The notes under the pieces: model-generated
Databases searched by the model: none
What the model saw: the letters and a program-made list of their open reading frames with translations, nothing else
What the model was told of the DNA's origin: nothing
Made by a program: the position numbers and the translations under genes
NCBI GenBank assembly: GCA_020310875.1
Contig: CM035433.1
Location: 105,022,758-105,086,757, forward strand
Source of the DNA: Ceratopteris richardii
Lineage: Eukaryota > Streptophyta > Polypodiopsida > Polypodiales > Pteridaceae
DNA: 64,000 nucleotides
Direction of reading: 5' to 3'
Shown: piece by piece, positions 33,957-47,713 of the stretch
Numbering within the stretch: position 1 is the first letter of the stretch
How the letters are laid out: each line of letters opens with the position of its first letter

Positions 33957-36900
33957 AAGGTGTCCACCATCTCCTCCAACAGATTTGAGTTCAAGGACAT
34001 ACAAGCAACTCAAGGGAATTCTACTAGTGAAGAAGCAAGACATGTAGACCATGTCCTTATGTACTTTTGAAGTAGAAAGGTAATGATCTTGATACTCTAA
34101 ACTCTTCCTGAATCAAGGAGCCTTAAAAGAGTACATTAGAGTACATGTGAGAATATGGCACCCAAATTAAAAAGCTACATAAGAACAACTATCAACAATG
34201 GAAAGTTAGAATGCCTAGCTTTCTCATGGGAAAGGGTTTATGAGGGCTTATTAGTGAAATGGATTCTAGGCCTAGATTGGGGGATAATACAACTCTTGAT
34301 CAGTTGATGATCTTCAATAAATGAAGTAAAAGACATAAAAGGGTTATTTTCATCCTATCCCATCTTTTTAGCAATGTAATGATAGGGCATATTTAGGACC
34401 TAGACACTTCAATGGAAGTTCGCAAAGCCTTAGAAAAACTATACTCTACTTCAACTACAACTATGAAGATTAAGTTGAAGAATGAACTCAACAATTTGAG
34501 GAAGAAGCCAAGTAGCAACATCAATAATTATATACTCAAAATCAAGGACGTACGTAATGCATTGGGTTCCATACATTGTCACATAGATTTTGATGATCTA
34601 GTTGCATATACATTAGATGGGCTCAGGGATGATGTGAAGTGGAAGGGTTTCACCACTTTTATATATGTTCGAGATAGTCATCCTAAGTTTCAGAAATTAG
34701 TGGTCGAAATGGTCACTAAGGATATGAACAATAGAGGCTCAAAGGCACAGGGCAATGAAGCCCAAACATTTTTATGTAGGTAAAAGAAAAGGTATAGAAA
34801 CAAATTAAGTTAGATACGGGGGTAAGAAAGGAAAAGGATCAAATAGAGACATTGACTTCAAGACCAATTGTGCAAAATCTTCTCATCAAGAGCAAGAGAC
34901 ACATTTGAGGAAGATGAGGAAGCTACAATGAAAGTCAAGATGCCAACAACAACAACTAAGATGGATGCTACATATGTGGCAAGTATGGAAACTATGGAAG
35001 GGATTGCTATCAAAGGGACAATATAAATTCATCATACAAAAGGCAAGGTAATTATGCATCTACTTAAAATTAGAATGAATGTATGTTATCTATGATGCAA
35101 ATGAGTGATTAAAAATCGAAACGGTCAAGCACATGGTACATTGATAGTGGATGGAGCAATCACATGAGCTACAAAAATGACTTCTTCTTAGATATGCAAG
35201 TATCATCAACAAAAGGGCTTGTGGAGATAGACAATTATAACCCCCATGATATCATACATATATTTGGTATTATTTTGGATGGTTCTCATATTATATGTGT
35301 TTGAATGATGTTATTCATGTTCCCACAATTAGAAAGAACCTTCTTTGTGTGGGTCAAATGTTTGGGAGAGGATTATAGTCAAATTCAACCACGGAGGATT
35401 TAAGGAAAACCCTAAAGAAGGGTACAGATTGGTGGCCAAGAACAAGAAGGACGGAAGGCTATTAACGTTGGATGTGAAGGCATATTTCAACCATGCAACC
35501 TACTTCACACATGGAAATAGAAAGGTAGTAGAATTCGGATCTTTGAGAGAGAAGATATGGACATATCAATACTCCTAGGTTGAAGGACATGGAGAAGAAG
35601 ATGTTAGTGCTTGGACTACCAAACCTTCATAATCAAAATCTCAAGAACTTGTGTGAAGCTTTCCAATTGGGTAAGGAAATTAGGCTAGCATGTAACTATG
35701 TGAGTTATTGGCCACTTGATCTAGTTGATATAGATGGTTGGGGGACCAACAAAGGAGAGCTCAAATGGAGGCAATAGATATATTGTAACCTTCATTGATT
35801 TCATGAGGATTACTTGGCTTTACTACATGACGCATAAGTCAGATGTCCTTTATTACTTCAAAAAATTCAAAGCTATTATAAAAAATGAATGTGATAGGTA
35901 CATCAAATTTCTAATGTCATATGGAGGGAGATAACACTTCTCAAATGAGTTCACTAATTTCTTGGAGACAAATCATATGCAGGTATATACACCAGAACAG
36001 AATGGTATGGCAAAAAGTAAAAATATGTACATTGCAAAATGTGCTAAGGCTATAAGGAAGCATATAAAAATGCCAAATTTCTATTGGGCTAATGTAGCAA
36101 CCACTGCTATATACATCATGAAGAGAGCACTAGCATCACAAATACATTCTACAAAATTGTACGAAGCTTGGTATAATAAAAGCGAAATGTCATCCTTGAG
36201 AGTCTTTGGTTGTACTTTGTATTTGTTAATACTAAGTGAATTAAGAATCAAACTCCATGATAGATCATACGTATCTATGCTCATAGGGTATGCAAGTGAT
36301 CAAAAGGGATACAGATGCTACAATCCCACAACCAAGGAGCTAAAGCTATCAAGACATTTCAGATTTGATGATTTTTTACCTTGATATTCTTCAAATATAT
36401 TTATTTAGGCAAATGAAGATGAAGAAGGAATGACTTCAAGAGGAAATGAAGAGCTACAAAGCATGTTTCTTAGTGGACCAATCGATTTGAGCAAAACTCC
36501 TTGTCATGGAATGGAGATAATCCTACATCACTTAAAAATTAATGATGCAAATAACAAAGGTAAGGCCAGAATAATACAGATAGAAGAAGATGAAGATTTG
36601 TGGATTGAGCTCAATGTAGACCATCATGCAAAGAAGCAGGAGATATAAAAGATAAACAAGAAAAACCCAAATCAATGGAATGGTGAAATAAGAAGGTATG
36701 ATAGGGTAGGGTATTGAGTTGAGAGACTTACCTATGATTCATTCATGGCTAGACAATATGCATATATGAGTAAAGGTGTTCAAGAACCCACATGCTTTGA
36801 ACAAGAACAAACATGCAGGGAATGGCAAGAGGCTAGGTATGAGGAGATTGTCTTTGGAAGATAATTACAGTTGGACATTAGTGTTAAGGAAGAAAGACAT

Positions 36901-38799
36901 GAAGATCATTGGGAACAATTGGGTATATAAGGTAAGGAAGCATTCAAATGGTAACATTTATAGGTATAAATCAAGGCTTGTGGCTAAGGGATTTTCTCAA
37001 ATATATGGAGTGGACTATGAAGATACCTTTAGTCGTGTTGCCAAGATGACTACTATTAGAAAAAATCATTGCAAATGGAGGTGGCAAGCATTGGAAAATG
37101 TATCAAATTGATGTGAATTGTTTTTCAAAATAGAGAATTAGAGGAGCTAGTATACATGGACAAACTATTAGGATTTGAAGATAAAATCAGAGGAGATTAT
37201 GTTTGCAAGTTAAGGAAGGCACCACATGGTATTGAGCAAGCTCTTAGAGCATGTAATGAAAGTCTTGTAGACTACTTGATGAGCTCAGGGTATGAAAAGC
37301 AAAAAACTCAGTATTATACAAAAGAGAAGATGAAGCATCTATCTAGTTATGTGTGTATGTAGATGATTTTATTAATATAGTTGATCATGAAGAAGGCATC
37401 AAGTATGTTATGGAAAGGCTTGGGAATGCGTTTATGATATCTCAAATCTTGGATATCTAAGATATTTTCTAGGTATTGAAGTCATATATAAAGATAATGG
37501 TATCTGGTGCATGTAGAGGTAATACATCTTGGATGTGTTGAAGAAGTATGAAATTACAGGTTACCAACCGCTGATAAACCAATGGAAGAAAATATAAAAT
37601 TGACTTCAATTCAAGGCAATGAAGTTTAGGATACACTCTTATATAGGTCAATAATGGGCTCTTTGAATGATGCCACTATCACAAGACCTCATCTAGCATA
37701 TACAGTTGGTGTGCTATCTCAATTTATGCACACACCTAGGGTTCCTTATTTATTTGCAGATAAATGAGTTCTCAGACATCTCATGGGTCCTTTGAATGAA
37801 GGCATTTTCTATCCTATTGAATATTATTTGAAAGAGAGAGCATACGCATATGTTTATTGGACTGGATGCAAAGAAGATAGGAGGAGTACAATCATATATG
37901 CAGTGATGCTAGGCAAGAAGGTAATTTCATGGATGGCAAAGAAGCAACCCACAATTACTCTATTTTTTATAGAAGCTAAATAAAGAGCATCGACACAAGT
38001 TACATGTGAGATCATGTGGCTCATGAAGCCTATTATTGAGTTAAATTTGTAGTTCATTCAAGTTCCAATCATATGTGAAAACATGAGTAGTGTGTACCTC
38101 TCTACCAATTCTATGTTTCATGCCAAGAGAAAACACATAGAGGTACATTACCACTACATTAGAGAAAAGATGTTGGCTAAGGAGGTACACATCCAACACA
38201 CAAATACCAAGGATTAGTGTGCTGACATATTCACCAAAGCATTGGACCCAACCAAGCTAAGAAAGATCAAAAGAGGCATTTGAATGATGGATCTAGGACG
38301 AAGAATTGAAGGTTGAAGCCCCAATGGAAGTCTTAAAAATCAAGCTCCAATCCTAGGAGCATATGACCCTTCTAAATGGATGCCACTTGGAGTATTTTGA
38401 ATCAAGATTCCAAGCACAATTATTTGTGATTAAATTTGAATTCAAATCCCCCTTATAACTCTCAAATCAATCACTTATCACATTTAGGTGTGATAAAACC
38501 TATATTCTAGGAAAGGATCTTCCTATTATGTAGGAATCTTTTCAAGGTTATATAAACACATGTTGTTCTTTGAATTGGTATGCTCCCCGATGGTTTTCAC
38601 TTAGAGAACTACAATAAGTTAGTATAGCCCTTTCTAAGAAAGCCCCTTGCTTGCTTGAGGATTCTCTTCACACTTTGTGTAGCCATAGCTCACACTTTGA
38701 TTGCTCTATTTAGATGCTACTTGGCTTTGAGTGTTGAGTAGAGTTTCATATTCATATGATATGCATTTCTTGCAATCCTTGGTTCAATAGAGAGATAAT
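33957..38799 (+). mobile_element. Ty1/copia fossil B1
   Basis: Begins with about 25 bp identical to the end of the D LTR (47689-47713), then gag (about 34.3-34.8 kb), protease and GAG-pre-integrase (about 35.1-35.7 kb), integrase (about 35.7-36.4 kb), RT (about 36.8-37.4 kb) and RNase H (about 37.6-38.3 kb). The 500-bp tail has a TATA-like ttatataaacaca and may be part of its 3' LTR, interrupted by A2 at 38800. It is heavily broken, with ten or more breaks, and is a near copy of 47689-52517. Confidence 0.85.
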
Positions 38800-39033
38800 T
38801 GTTGATATATTTAGGTAGTGATGTGCCTGGACACGCTAGGACTATCGGGGCACTTTTTTCGATCTTTAGGAGGTTTTTTTGTCCCCTAGCTTGTATATAT
38901 GCCTAGAGCCCTAATGGGTCAATTATCTTTATACATTCTAGTGGTAATACATTCAGTATTGTGTGTTGTGCTCCAAGCTTATCCTTCTTCCTTGTGTTAG
39001 TAAAATACTTCCATAGACCTCAAACCCCACTCA
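38800..39033 (+). repeat. 5' LTR of copia A2
   Basis: 234 bp from tgttgatatatttaggtagt to accccactca, followed by an initiator-Met-like primer site. The same LTR recurs at 52518-52751. Confidence 0.85.
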
Positions 39034-41075
39034 TTTGGTATTAGAGCAGGTCGTATTCAGGATGATTAGGAGATCAAAACAACTTCATTCTGTTGTGTTG
39101 AAATTGCAATCTCAGCCTTTTTTTGGCCTTCGAATGCGCTATCATAGTGCTTGTGCAGGCAATTTTATCTTTTTGTGCCAAAGATATATACAAGTTTCTG
39201 TTTGTCAATATAAGCATCTCAAAGTTTGCTAGAGGTTTAGTAGAACTTGACAAGGTAGTTCTCTTCAACTTTTTGGGATACAGTCATATTTTTGCATTAG
39301 GGTATTTTAGTAAGTGACCATGGTTGAAAGTAGTGATGTATTTCGTATGTTGGCTATTGAGGATAAGTTGAATGATAACAATTACCCATTGTGGGATTAT
39401 ATGATGCATCATGTATTGATTGCAAAAGGAAGAATATTGTGCAGGGTATTGAAAAACGTCCACGAATGAGCATTTACCACCATTTTAACCTATCTTCTCA
39501 TGAACAGTGTATGTTTGTAGGAGACTCAGATGTTTGGTACTTTGATAGTGGGGAGACCAAACATATTACCTTGCAGCACAACTTCTTCACCTCACTCGAG
39601 TCTGCCCCTACAGGAAATACTATCACATGCACCAACAACTCCTCTTATCTTGTTATGGGAGTTGGTAAGATCATTCTAACTATTGCTTATGGTAGTTCTT
39701 TTAGTGAGTTGTATAAGCTCATAGACTATGAAAAATCTGTGAATGATTTAGCTTGTGCAATACATGATTCTCAGGCTTTGTTAGATGCAAAGCTTTGGCA
39801 TGCACACTTTGGCCATCTGAATTTTGCTAGTTTGATATGCCTATCGAAATCTGAAATGGTGTCCTCTCTGAACCAAACTTGAGGCACCTGGTAAACATGT
39901 ATTTGAAGGCTGTATTTTGGGCAAAATGCAATGTTCCTTCTTCCCAAAAAATGGTTCAGTTTGAGCTTCCCAAAAATTGTAGCTTGTTCACAATGATGTC
40001 TATGGTCCTATATAGCCACCTTCTTTTGGGAAATATCTTTATTTCATGACTTTCATCGATGATTTTTCCAGGCATGCATGGGTATATCCATTGAAGGGAA
40101 GTTCGAAGTATTTATGTGCCTCAAACAGTTTCTGGTTTTGGCTGAGAATCTATCTACATGTAAAAATGGGCACCCTCCATTCTAATCGAGGGCGAGAATA
40201 TTTTTCTTCTCATGATAATGCATTTCTAGCTAAACATGGGATAAAACATCAGTATACAATGCCATATACACCTCAATAGAATGGAGTTTCCGAAAGGAAG
40301 AATAGGTCACTCATGGAGATGGCGAGGAGTATGGTCAAGAGTCACACTTTATCACATAGTTTTTGGCTTGAGGTTGTTATGTGTGTAGCATATGTACTTA
40401 ATAGGTGTCCCACTAAAGCATTGCAGTCTATTACTCCATATGAGGCTTGGAATGGTCGTAAGTCATCTCTTGCTCACTTGCATGTTTTTGGTTGTCAGCA
40501 TATGCATTAATACCTAAAGAACAATGCAAAAAATTGGATGATAAAGTAGTGAAATGTATTTTTGTTGGGTACAGTTTTGAAAGAAAAGGCTATCCTCTGT
40601 ATCATCCATAGACTAAATGCATTTTGGTTAGCCATGATGTTGTTTTTGTAAAAGATGCTATTCAACCATTACTTTCATGTACTAAGGAGACATTAGTTAA
40701 CTCCAAAGACATGTATGACACTTTGCTGCCTCTTTTTACATGTGGTTAGTTTAGTGCTCATCCTAAAGAGACAGCATCTCAGCCTCTACAAGTTTCATGT
40801 GATGATATAGATCATTCCATTTCCAATGCAGATTTACATAATGCACTTGTTGATGAGAGAGCTAACATTGAGGAGGAAAAAACTATGCCAAAATGGTTGA
40901 TGCAGACTTTGTGTGATAGAAAACTAGATGCACCTCTGTCATATTGTACTCATTCTAGCTCTCATAGTGCTTCTTTTGCATCAGATTGGTATGCTATGGC
41001 TAGCTCTAGTCTCTCTGATGAGAATGAGCCTATCTTGTTTGATGAAGCACAATATTCTAAAAATTGGATGGTTGT
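38800..41075 (+). mobile_element. Ty1/copia fossil A2, truncated
   Basis: 5' LTR (38800-39033), primer site TGGTATTAGAGC (39036-39047), remnants of gag and protease (about 39.3-39.7 kb), GAG-pre-integrase and integrase (about 39.7-40.5 kb), and the start of the region before RT (to about 41.07 kb). It is a diverged member of family A, with LTRs about 80 percent like A1. No 3' LTR. Broken, with several breaks. It sits inside B1. Confidence 0.85.
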
Positions 41076-41625
41076 TATTGAAGGAGATGATTAATCTCCA
41101 AAAGACAAGCTATAATCGAGTTTAGAATACCTCTTTGTCAAGCATAGCTCAAAACCTTCACCAATTTTTGGAAGTCTTTACCAAATTATGAATACTTAAT
41201 TCTCATGTGAGACATGGCTTCACTCAAGAAAGTTTGCTTCACAAAACTCACTCATTGACTAATGAAATGATTAAATTTTTCTATGAAGCTTTGGTATAAC
41301 ACTCTCCTAATATTTGCACAGCTATTCCGAGTGAAAGTTCTTCAAAAGAACTTAAAAAACTTTAAATTTACTTTGATAAGTAAACCTATGTATGAAACAG
41401 GCTTTCTCTGCAAGCGACTTTTACATATGCAATTTTAAACACTTGGTTCTCTCAATCTAAAACCCATTTAACTAGATCCTTTTAGAAATAGATAGTTTAC
41501 CTTTGAGCTTAGATTTTGAATGCTTATTTGTGTAAATCTTTACACTCTACATTAAGATCTAATCAAATCTTTGACCATCAAGATTGCACCTGTTTCAGAA
41601 GTCTCTCATCACTTAAACACATATG
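41076..41625. other. Spacer between A2 and A3, possible LTR piece
   Basis: No ORF of note. On the minus strand it contains ctgaaacaggtgcaatc, resembling the aacaggtg block near the 3' part of the C and D copia LTRs. It ends in atatg (41621-41625) at the A3 LTR edge. It may be the other half of the LTR-like target into which A3/A4 inserted. Confidence 0.4.
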
Positions 41626-41855
41626 TGTTGGAGTTAGACATCTGCGGATGCACGCGAACGGCATAAGGAAGAAGAAGAAGCTTGAAGCACAACACGCAAT
41701 AATGAATGTATTACTAGAGAATGTACAAAGATAAGTAGCCCATTAGGGCAATAGGCGTATATACAAGCCGGGGGTTTAAAAACCTCGTAAAGAGGGAAAA
41801 AAGTGCCCCGACGGTCCTAGTGTGTTCACACACATCACTACCTAAATATATCAAG
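41626..41855 (-). repeat. 3' LTR of copia A3
   Basis: 230 bp, matching 4582-4811 and 58662-58890. It is preceded on the plus strand by atatg (41621-41625) and followed by the element's purine tract. Confidence 0.85.
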
Positions 41856-42700
41856 AAATCTCCCCTGGGAGTGATGCGGTGAACAAGGAGCTGGCACTCA
41901 TGTATAAGGAAGTGCCAAGCTATGTGGAAATCACTCCACAAAAGGAAGTAAGCCCAAAGCTTTGCGGAAAGCTTTAAACTTCTCCCTAGGCAGAGCCTTT
42001 GTGAAAAGGTCTGCAATGTTCTCCTGCGTGGGCACATATGCCAATCTGATCTCCCCAACAAAGAACCTCTCCCTGATATAGTGATAATGCATCTCAATGT
42101 GCTTAGCACGAGCATGGAACACAGGGTTCCTTGCAACTGCCAATGCGCTCTGACTGTCAGTGAAGATGGTGGTGGCAGAAGACTGGCCAACACCCAAATC
42201 AACCATAAGGCATCTGAGCCACACACACTCAACAGTCGTTGTGAAAGTTGCCCTATACTCAGCCTCACAATTGGAAGTGGCCACAGTAGGCTGCTTCTTG
42301 CTCAACCAAGATATACATGAGCTACCAAGCATGAATCAAAAACCATTGGTGGACACACGAGTGTCATAGCAACCAGCACAATCTGAGTCAGAAAAAGCAT
42401 GCAAATCTCGTGGTAGTGATCCCCCTTGGGATGAAACAACCCAAGTAGTCGAGGACCACTCAAGTAGCAAAAGATGCACTTAACCGCCTTCCAATGCGTG
42501 ACTCTTGGGTAATGCATAAACCTGCTCATCTGTGAGATAGCAAACTGAATATCTAGCCGAGTAACGCATAAGTAAATCAAGCATCCAACAACCTGCTGAT
42601 AGAGAACAACATCAAATGCATCTCCAACATCATGAAGACTCAATCGTAAACCTGTCTCCATAGGAGTGGCAATACGCTTACAGTCTTCAAGGCCAAAACA

Positions 42701-43609
42701 CTACAATAATGTGTCAATATATTTCGTTTGACACAAAGCCATTCCACTATCAACTTGCATAAACTGAATGCTCAAATAGTGATGCAAATGCCCCAAATTA
42801 GACATCTCAAATGAGGCATGCAAATCAGCCTTAAAATCAGCAATATGCTTCTCAATAGGACCAGTGAGCAGCATGTCGTCAACATAGACAACAATGATCA
42901 GAAGCACATCATTAGCACGCTTAACATAGAAGGTGCTTTCAGTTAGACTGTTCTCAAAACCATGTGCAATCAGATAGGCATGTATCTTCTCATACCAAGC
43001 ACGTGGTGCTTGCTTTAAACCATATAATGCCTTCTTTAACCTGCACACCTGGTTTTCATGCCTTTTCTGCACAAAGCCACGGGGCTGAAAAACATACACT
43101 TCTTCATGCAAGTCACCATTCAGAAATGTTGTTTTAATATCCAACTGATGTACATTCCACCCATGATGGGCTGCAAGTGCACAAATGCTCCGAACAGTAC
43201 TCATACGGCATGTAGGTGCAAAGGTCTTATCAACATCAATGCCTCTTTCCTGCGCATAACCCTTTGCAACAAGCCTAGCCTTATACCTGTCAATTGTACC
43301 ATCAGGTTTACGCTTCAGCTTGTATACCCACTTAGTGCCAATGGCCTTCTTGCCAGGAGGCAAGTCACATAAAGACCATGTACCATTCTTCATTATAGCA
43401 TCATATTCAGATTGCATAGCAGCCATCCAATTTTTTGAATTCTGTGCTTCATCAAAAGAAACAGGCTCATTCTCATCACAGAGACTAGACTTAGCCATAT
43501 CATAGCAATCTGATGCAAAGGAGACACTATGAGAGCGTGAACGAGTACGATATGACAAAGGTGCATCTATTTTGCTATCATGCAAAGTCTGCACCAGCCA
43601 TTTTGGCAT
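42701..43609 (-). pseudogene. Copia A3 reverse transcriptase region
   Basis: RT landmarks: NGTWSLCDLPPGKKAIGTKW, YKARLVAKGYAQ, HQLDIKTTFLNG, KKALYGLKQAPRAWY and VVYVDDMLLTG. The same domain in A4 lies at 54868-55854. Confidence 0.9.
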
Positions 43610-43628
43610 AGTTTTTGCCTCCTCAATA

Positions 43629-45045
43629 TTAGCTCTCTATTGCCTCATTAGGACTAGCACTAGATTGTCCACCTGTAAAAAGAGGCATCAAAGTATCATA
43701 CATGTCTTTGGAGCTAACAAATGTCTCCTTAGTACATGAAAGCAATGGCTGAATAGCATCTTCCACAAAGACAACATCATGGCTAACCAAAATGCGTTTA
43801 TTCTGTGGATGATACAGACGATAGCCTTTACTTTCAAAATTGTACCCAACAAAAGTACATTTTATTGCCTTATCATCCAATTTTCTGCGATGTTGTTCAG
43901 GCACTAGTGCATATGCCAAACAATCAAAAACATGCAGATGAGCAACAGATGGCTTGCGGTCATGCCAAGCCTCATATGGAGTGATAGACTGCAGTGCTTT
44001 AGTGGGGCACCTGTTCAGTACATATGGTGCACACATGACAGCCTCAAGCCAGAAACTATGTGGTAAAGCCTGACTCTTGACCATGCACCTCGCCATCTCC
44101 ATGAGTGACATGTTCTTTCGTTCAGCAACTCCATTCTCTTGAGGTGTATACGGCACTGTACACTAGTGTTTTATCCCAAATTAAAATCTAAAGACATATA
44201 TTCCCCCCCTCGATCAGAACGGAGGGTGCCCATTTTACATGCTGACATATTTTCATCCAAACCAAAAACTCTTTAAAACACATGAACACTTCGGACTTTA
44301 CTTGGAGTGGATATACCCATGCATGCCTGGAAAAATCATCAATGAAAGTCATGAACTAAAGGTAATTTCCAAAAGAGGGTGTCTGCATAGGACCACAGAC
44401 ATCACTATGTACAAGCGGCAATTTCTGTGTAGCCCGAACTGAACCAAATTTTGGAAAGGAGGAACGTTGCATTTTTCCCAAAATACAGCCTTCACAAACA
44501 TGTTTTCCAGGTGCCTCAAGTTTGGGCAAAGAGGGCACCATTTGAGATTTCTGCAAGCATAGCAAACTAGAAACATTCAGATGACCAAAGAGTGCATGCC
44601 AAAACTTTGCATCTGACATAGCCTGAGAAGCATTTAGTGCACATGCCAAATCATTTTTAGATCTTTCATAGTCTATGAGCTTATACAACCCACGACATAA
44701 AATGCCAGAAGCAATAATAACATCGCCATTTGATAGATCATGAACTGTACATCTGTCATCAACAAATTTCACAACCAAGCCAATCTTGGCTAATGCAGAA
44801 ACTGATAACAGATTCTTCTTGATCCCTGGCACAAATAAAGCATCTGACAAAGTGAAAGAACTACCATCAGTAGTAGTCAAAATGATCTTATCAACTCCCA
44901 TAACAGGATAAGAGGAGTTGTTGGTGCATGTAACAGTATTCCCTGTAGGGGCAGGCTCGAGTGAAGAGAAGAAACTACGCTGCGAGGTAATATGTTTGGT
45001 CGCCCCACTGTCAAAGTACCAAACATCTGAGTCTACTGCAGACAT
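43629..45045 (-). pseudogene. Copia A3 protease to integrase region
   Basis: Protease (YFDSGATKHITS), GAG-pre-integrase (FWHALFGHLN ... CEGCILGKM) and the integrase part with QENGVAERK. Domain order is as in other copia elements. Confidence 0.85.
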
Positions 45046-45105
45046 GCATTGATCATGAGAAGATAGGTCAAAACTGCAGACAGTAGTAAACGCCCATTCT
45101 TCTTC

Positions 45106-46098
45106 CTACACAAGATTTGTAGACTCTTTTTTTGGTGTAGAGGCCTCTACAACAACCATTCCAGCCTCTTTTTTCTTTGCCTCTTTAGCAGCCAATTTTG
45201 GATAGTTCTTTATGATATGATCATTCCCTTTACTGTACTTACAAAACAATTTTTGCTTTTCTGATTTCTTCTCATCTTTATCTTCCTTCTTCGTATATGT
45301 AGAATTAACAGATTTTTGCTTACTAGTTGAAGAGCTCCATTTTCCTTTGCCCTTCTGACTAGCCAAGAAAGCTTGATCTGCAACTCGCATAATGGACCTG
45401 TTTTGCCTGGACTGATCTTCCTGCAACTGAACAGAGACTAACTCCTCAAATGACAAGGCATTTGGATTTCCTTTCATCATCAACCAAAGAGTAGAAGCAA
45501 AACTCTGATATGAATGAGGAAGAACATTCAGAACGATCTGCACAAGTAAGCTATCTGGTATAACCTCATCAGCAAAAACCAATTGTTCCTTCAAGTCTTT
45601 CATCTTTGTTAGGAAACTGTCCGTAGAATCACCTTCATTCATGTGCTCACTCTCCAACTGTTTTCGGAGGTAAGCAACACGAGCCTCATTCCTAGATTGG
45701 TACAATGTGGTAAGTGTATCCCAAGCATCCTTAGTTGTTCTGCAAGAGCGAATATGAGGAATAATGGCACGCTTGACAAACAAAGCTATCAATGCATGTG
45801 CCTGGGCATCTCTGCCATCCCAAGGAATCTGGTCTATAGTAGGTGCAAGAAAAATAGCAGCACGAATAGGAATCTACGGAATATCATCTTCGACACCATC
45901 CTCATCAGCTCCAGCACCTATATTTGTAGTACCTATAGTTAGAGGTGTAAGAGGACGTCTTTCAACACCCTGCACAATGTTCCACAATCCTTTTGCAACC
46001 AATACATGTCGCATCATATAAGCCCATAATGGGTAGTTGGTACCATCCAACTTATCCTCAACAACCAACATATGGAATACATCACTGCTTTCAGCCAT
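45106..46098 (-). pseudogene. Copia A3 gag region
   Basis: N-terminal YPLWAYMMRHVLVAKGLWNI motif, a central helical UBN2-type gag core (SCRTTKDAWDTLTTLYQ) and a lysine-rich tail with a CKYSKGNDHIIKNC zinc knuckle. Confidence 0.85.
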
Positions 46099-46270
46099 GG
46101 CCGGTGACTAAAATACCTTGATGCAAAAAATTGACTGTATCTCAAAAAGTTGAACATAACTTCCCCAACAAATTCTGCTAGACCTGTAGCAAACTTCAAG
46201 ATGCTTATACTAGCGAATAGAAACTGGTATAAAGCTTTGGCACAGAAAGACAAAATAGCTTGCACAAGCT

Positions 46271-47713
46271 CTGTGGCATTATCATCAACTGAAGTTGAAT
46301 ATAGGGGCCTTGCAAATGTAACACAAGAGGCAATGTGGTTAAAGCTACTCTACTCGAACTTGGAACTACATACATACACTCCAATGATCTTTGGAGATAA
46401 TACGAGCTCACTAATTTTTGTTGTTAATCATGTATATCATGCAAGGACTAAACACATTGAAGTGCATTATCATTATGTGAGAGAGAAGCTACTTAGCATG
46501 GATATAGAATTGTCCTATGTATCAACAAACTTGCAATGTGCAAATATGCAAACTAAATCTTCAGACGGACTAAATTGAACAGGTTCAAGATGATGATTGG
46601 ATGGCAGGAGATTAAAGAGAATTGAAGCCCAAGCATATTAGGCTTGAGGGGGAGCTATTGGTGCAATTAATCTAAGCCTAAATGCTTGATCACTTATCCT
46701 AAAGTTCATATATCCATTCATCTATTAGCACATGAATGATCTCTTGTAAAAGATTGATTTTTACTCCTTGTAAGAGTGCATATGTGGAATCACTTCCAAT
46801 TATGAGTTCTTAGGAGAACCTTTCCATGAATGGTTTGGTGAGGATTTATGGAAAATAAAGTCCTAAAACTTTGGAACACTTTTAGGTAAAGATTTGAATT
46901 CAAACTTGAATCTTGGCTCCAACAAAAGGCTATAAAAGAGGACTACCTAGTTGCATGGAAAACAAGGGAGATATAGCAGAGATTTCAGAGGAATTTGTGT
47001 GGCATATTGAGCTCATATTATAGCTTTTCTATTGCCCTCACATTTTTCAATCATTCATTGCCAATATCAATGTAAGTTATGTGCATTAATACATATAATC
47101 TTCCCATGTCTCATCTCTTTGTCTCTATCATATACTACTTAGAATAGTGAGCTTCTTTGATCTATTTCTCAGTGTGTACTTGATCATTTTTAGTAATTTA
47201 AGTTGGTATGGATTCATTAGATAGTCTATTTGTATGTTAGAAAGTTTCATGTCAATTGCCAAAGCCATTCTCGAGATATATGCAAAACATTTCTCTCTCA
47301 TTTGCATACTATTATCTCCCTAAAATGTCAGGATGCATCTCAGTTTTGCTAAGCATCGTTCTCTGAGCATAGTTGATCATTTTAAGTGAAATAAGTTGTG
47401 AAGGTTAGCTATTTTAGTCAATTAGATATTCCAAAAAGTAGTCTTTCCAATTGTTACTAGGAAAGGAGTACTGTTCATTTCTCTGAACAGGTGTAGTGAC
47501 CAAAATAGCAACTTTTCATATCATAGTGAAACTCCAAGTTATTTGTTTTGATCGAATGATTTGAGGATCATCTTCCAAAGTACTTGGGTGATTATTTGTG
47601 CTACCTACAAAGCTCAAGAGGTCTACGTTGTACTCCTTAGCTCAGTTTTGGCTGGTGTGAAGCAGGAATCCGTAGTGCCATCTCATCTAAGGTGTCCACC
47701 ATCTCCTCCAACA
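46271..47713 (+). mobile_element. Ty1/copia fossil D, RNase H end plus LTR
   Basis: RNase H C-terminus (SSTEVEYRGL, HARTKHIEVHYHYVREK) at about 46.27-46.58 kb, then a purine tract ttgagggggagct and a 1058-bp LTR (46656-47713, ending ctcctccaaca). Everything 5' of RNase H is missing; it abuts A3. B2 starts directly after the LTR with no recognisable primer site, so this may be D's own 3' LTR or the LTR from which B2 derives. Broken. Confidence 0.75.
46656..47713 (+). repeat. LTR of copia D
   Basis: Starts tattggtgcaattaatc after a purine tract and ends tcctccaaca. It is related to but clearly diverged from the C LTR. It has a TATA-like ctataaaagag near 46930. Confidence 0.75.

Larger units (their letters stand above)
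33957..40490 (+). repeat. Segmental duplication, copy 1 (B1 plus A2)
   Basis: The whole run, including the B/A2 nested junction at 38800, is repeated at 47689-54436 at about 97 percent identity by eye. A junction shared by both copies means A2 had already inserted into B before the duplication. Confidence 0.85.
41626..46270 (-). mobile_element. Ty1/copia fossil A3 with 3' LTR
   Basis: The most complete family A copy. Coding order: gag (about 45.1-46.1 kb), protease with DSGA and GAG-pre-integrase (about 44.4-45.05 kb), integrase (about 43.6-44.5 kb), RT (about 42.7-43.6 kb, VYVDDMLLTG), RNase H (about 41.9-42.6 kb), purine tract ccaggggagattt, and 3' LTR (41626-41855). The 5' LTR is missing: similarity stops near 46270, where a D fragment begins. 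Broken, with a handful of breaks, but long domains remain open. Confidence 0.9.
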
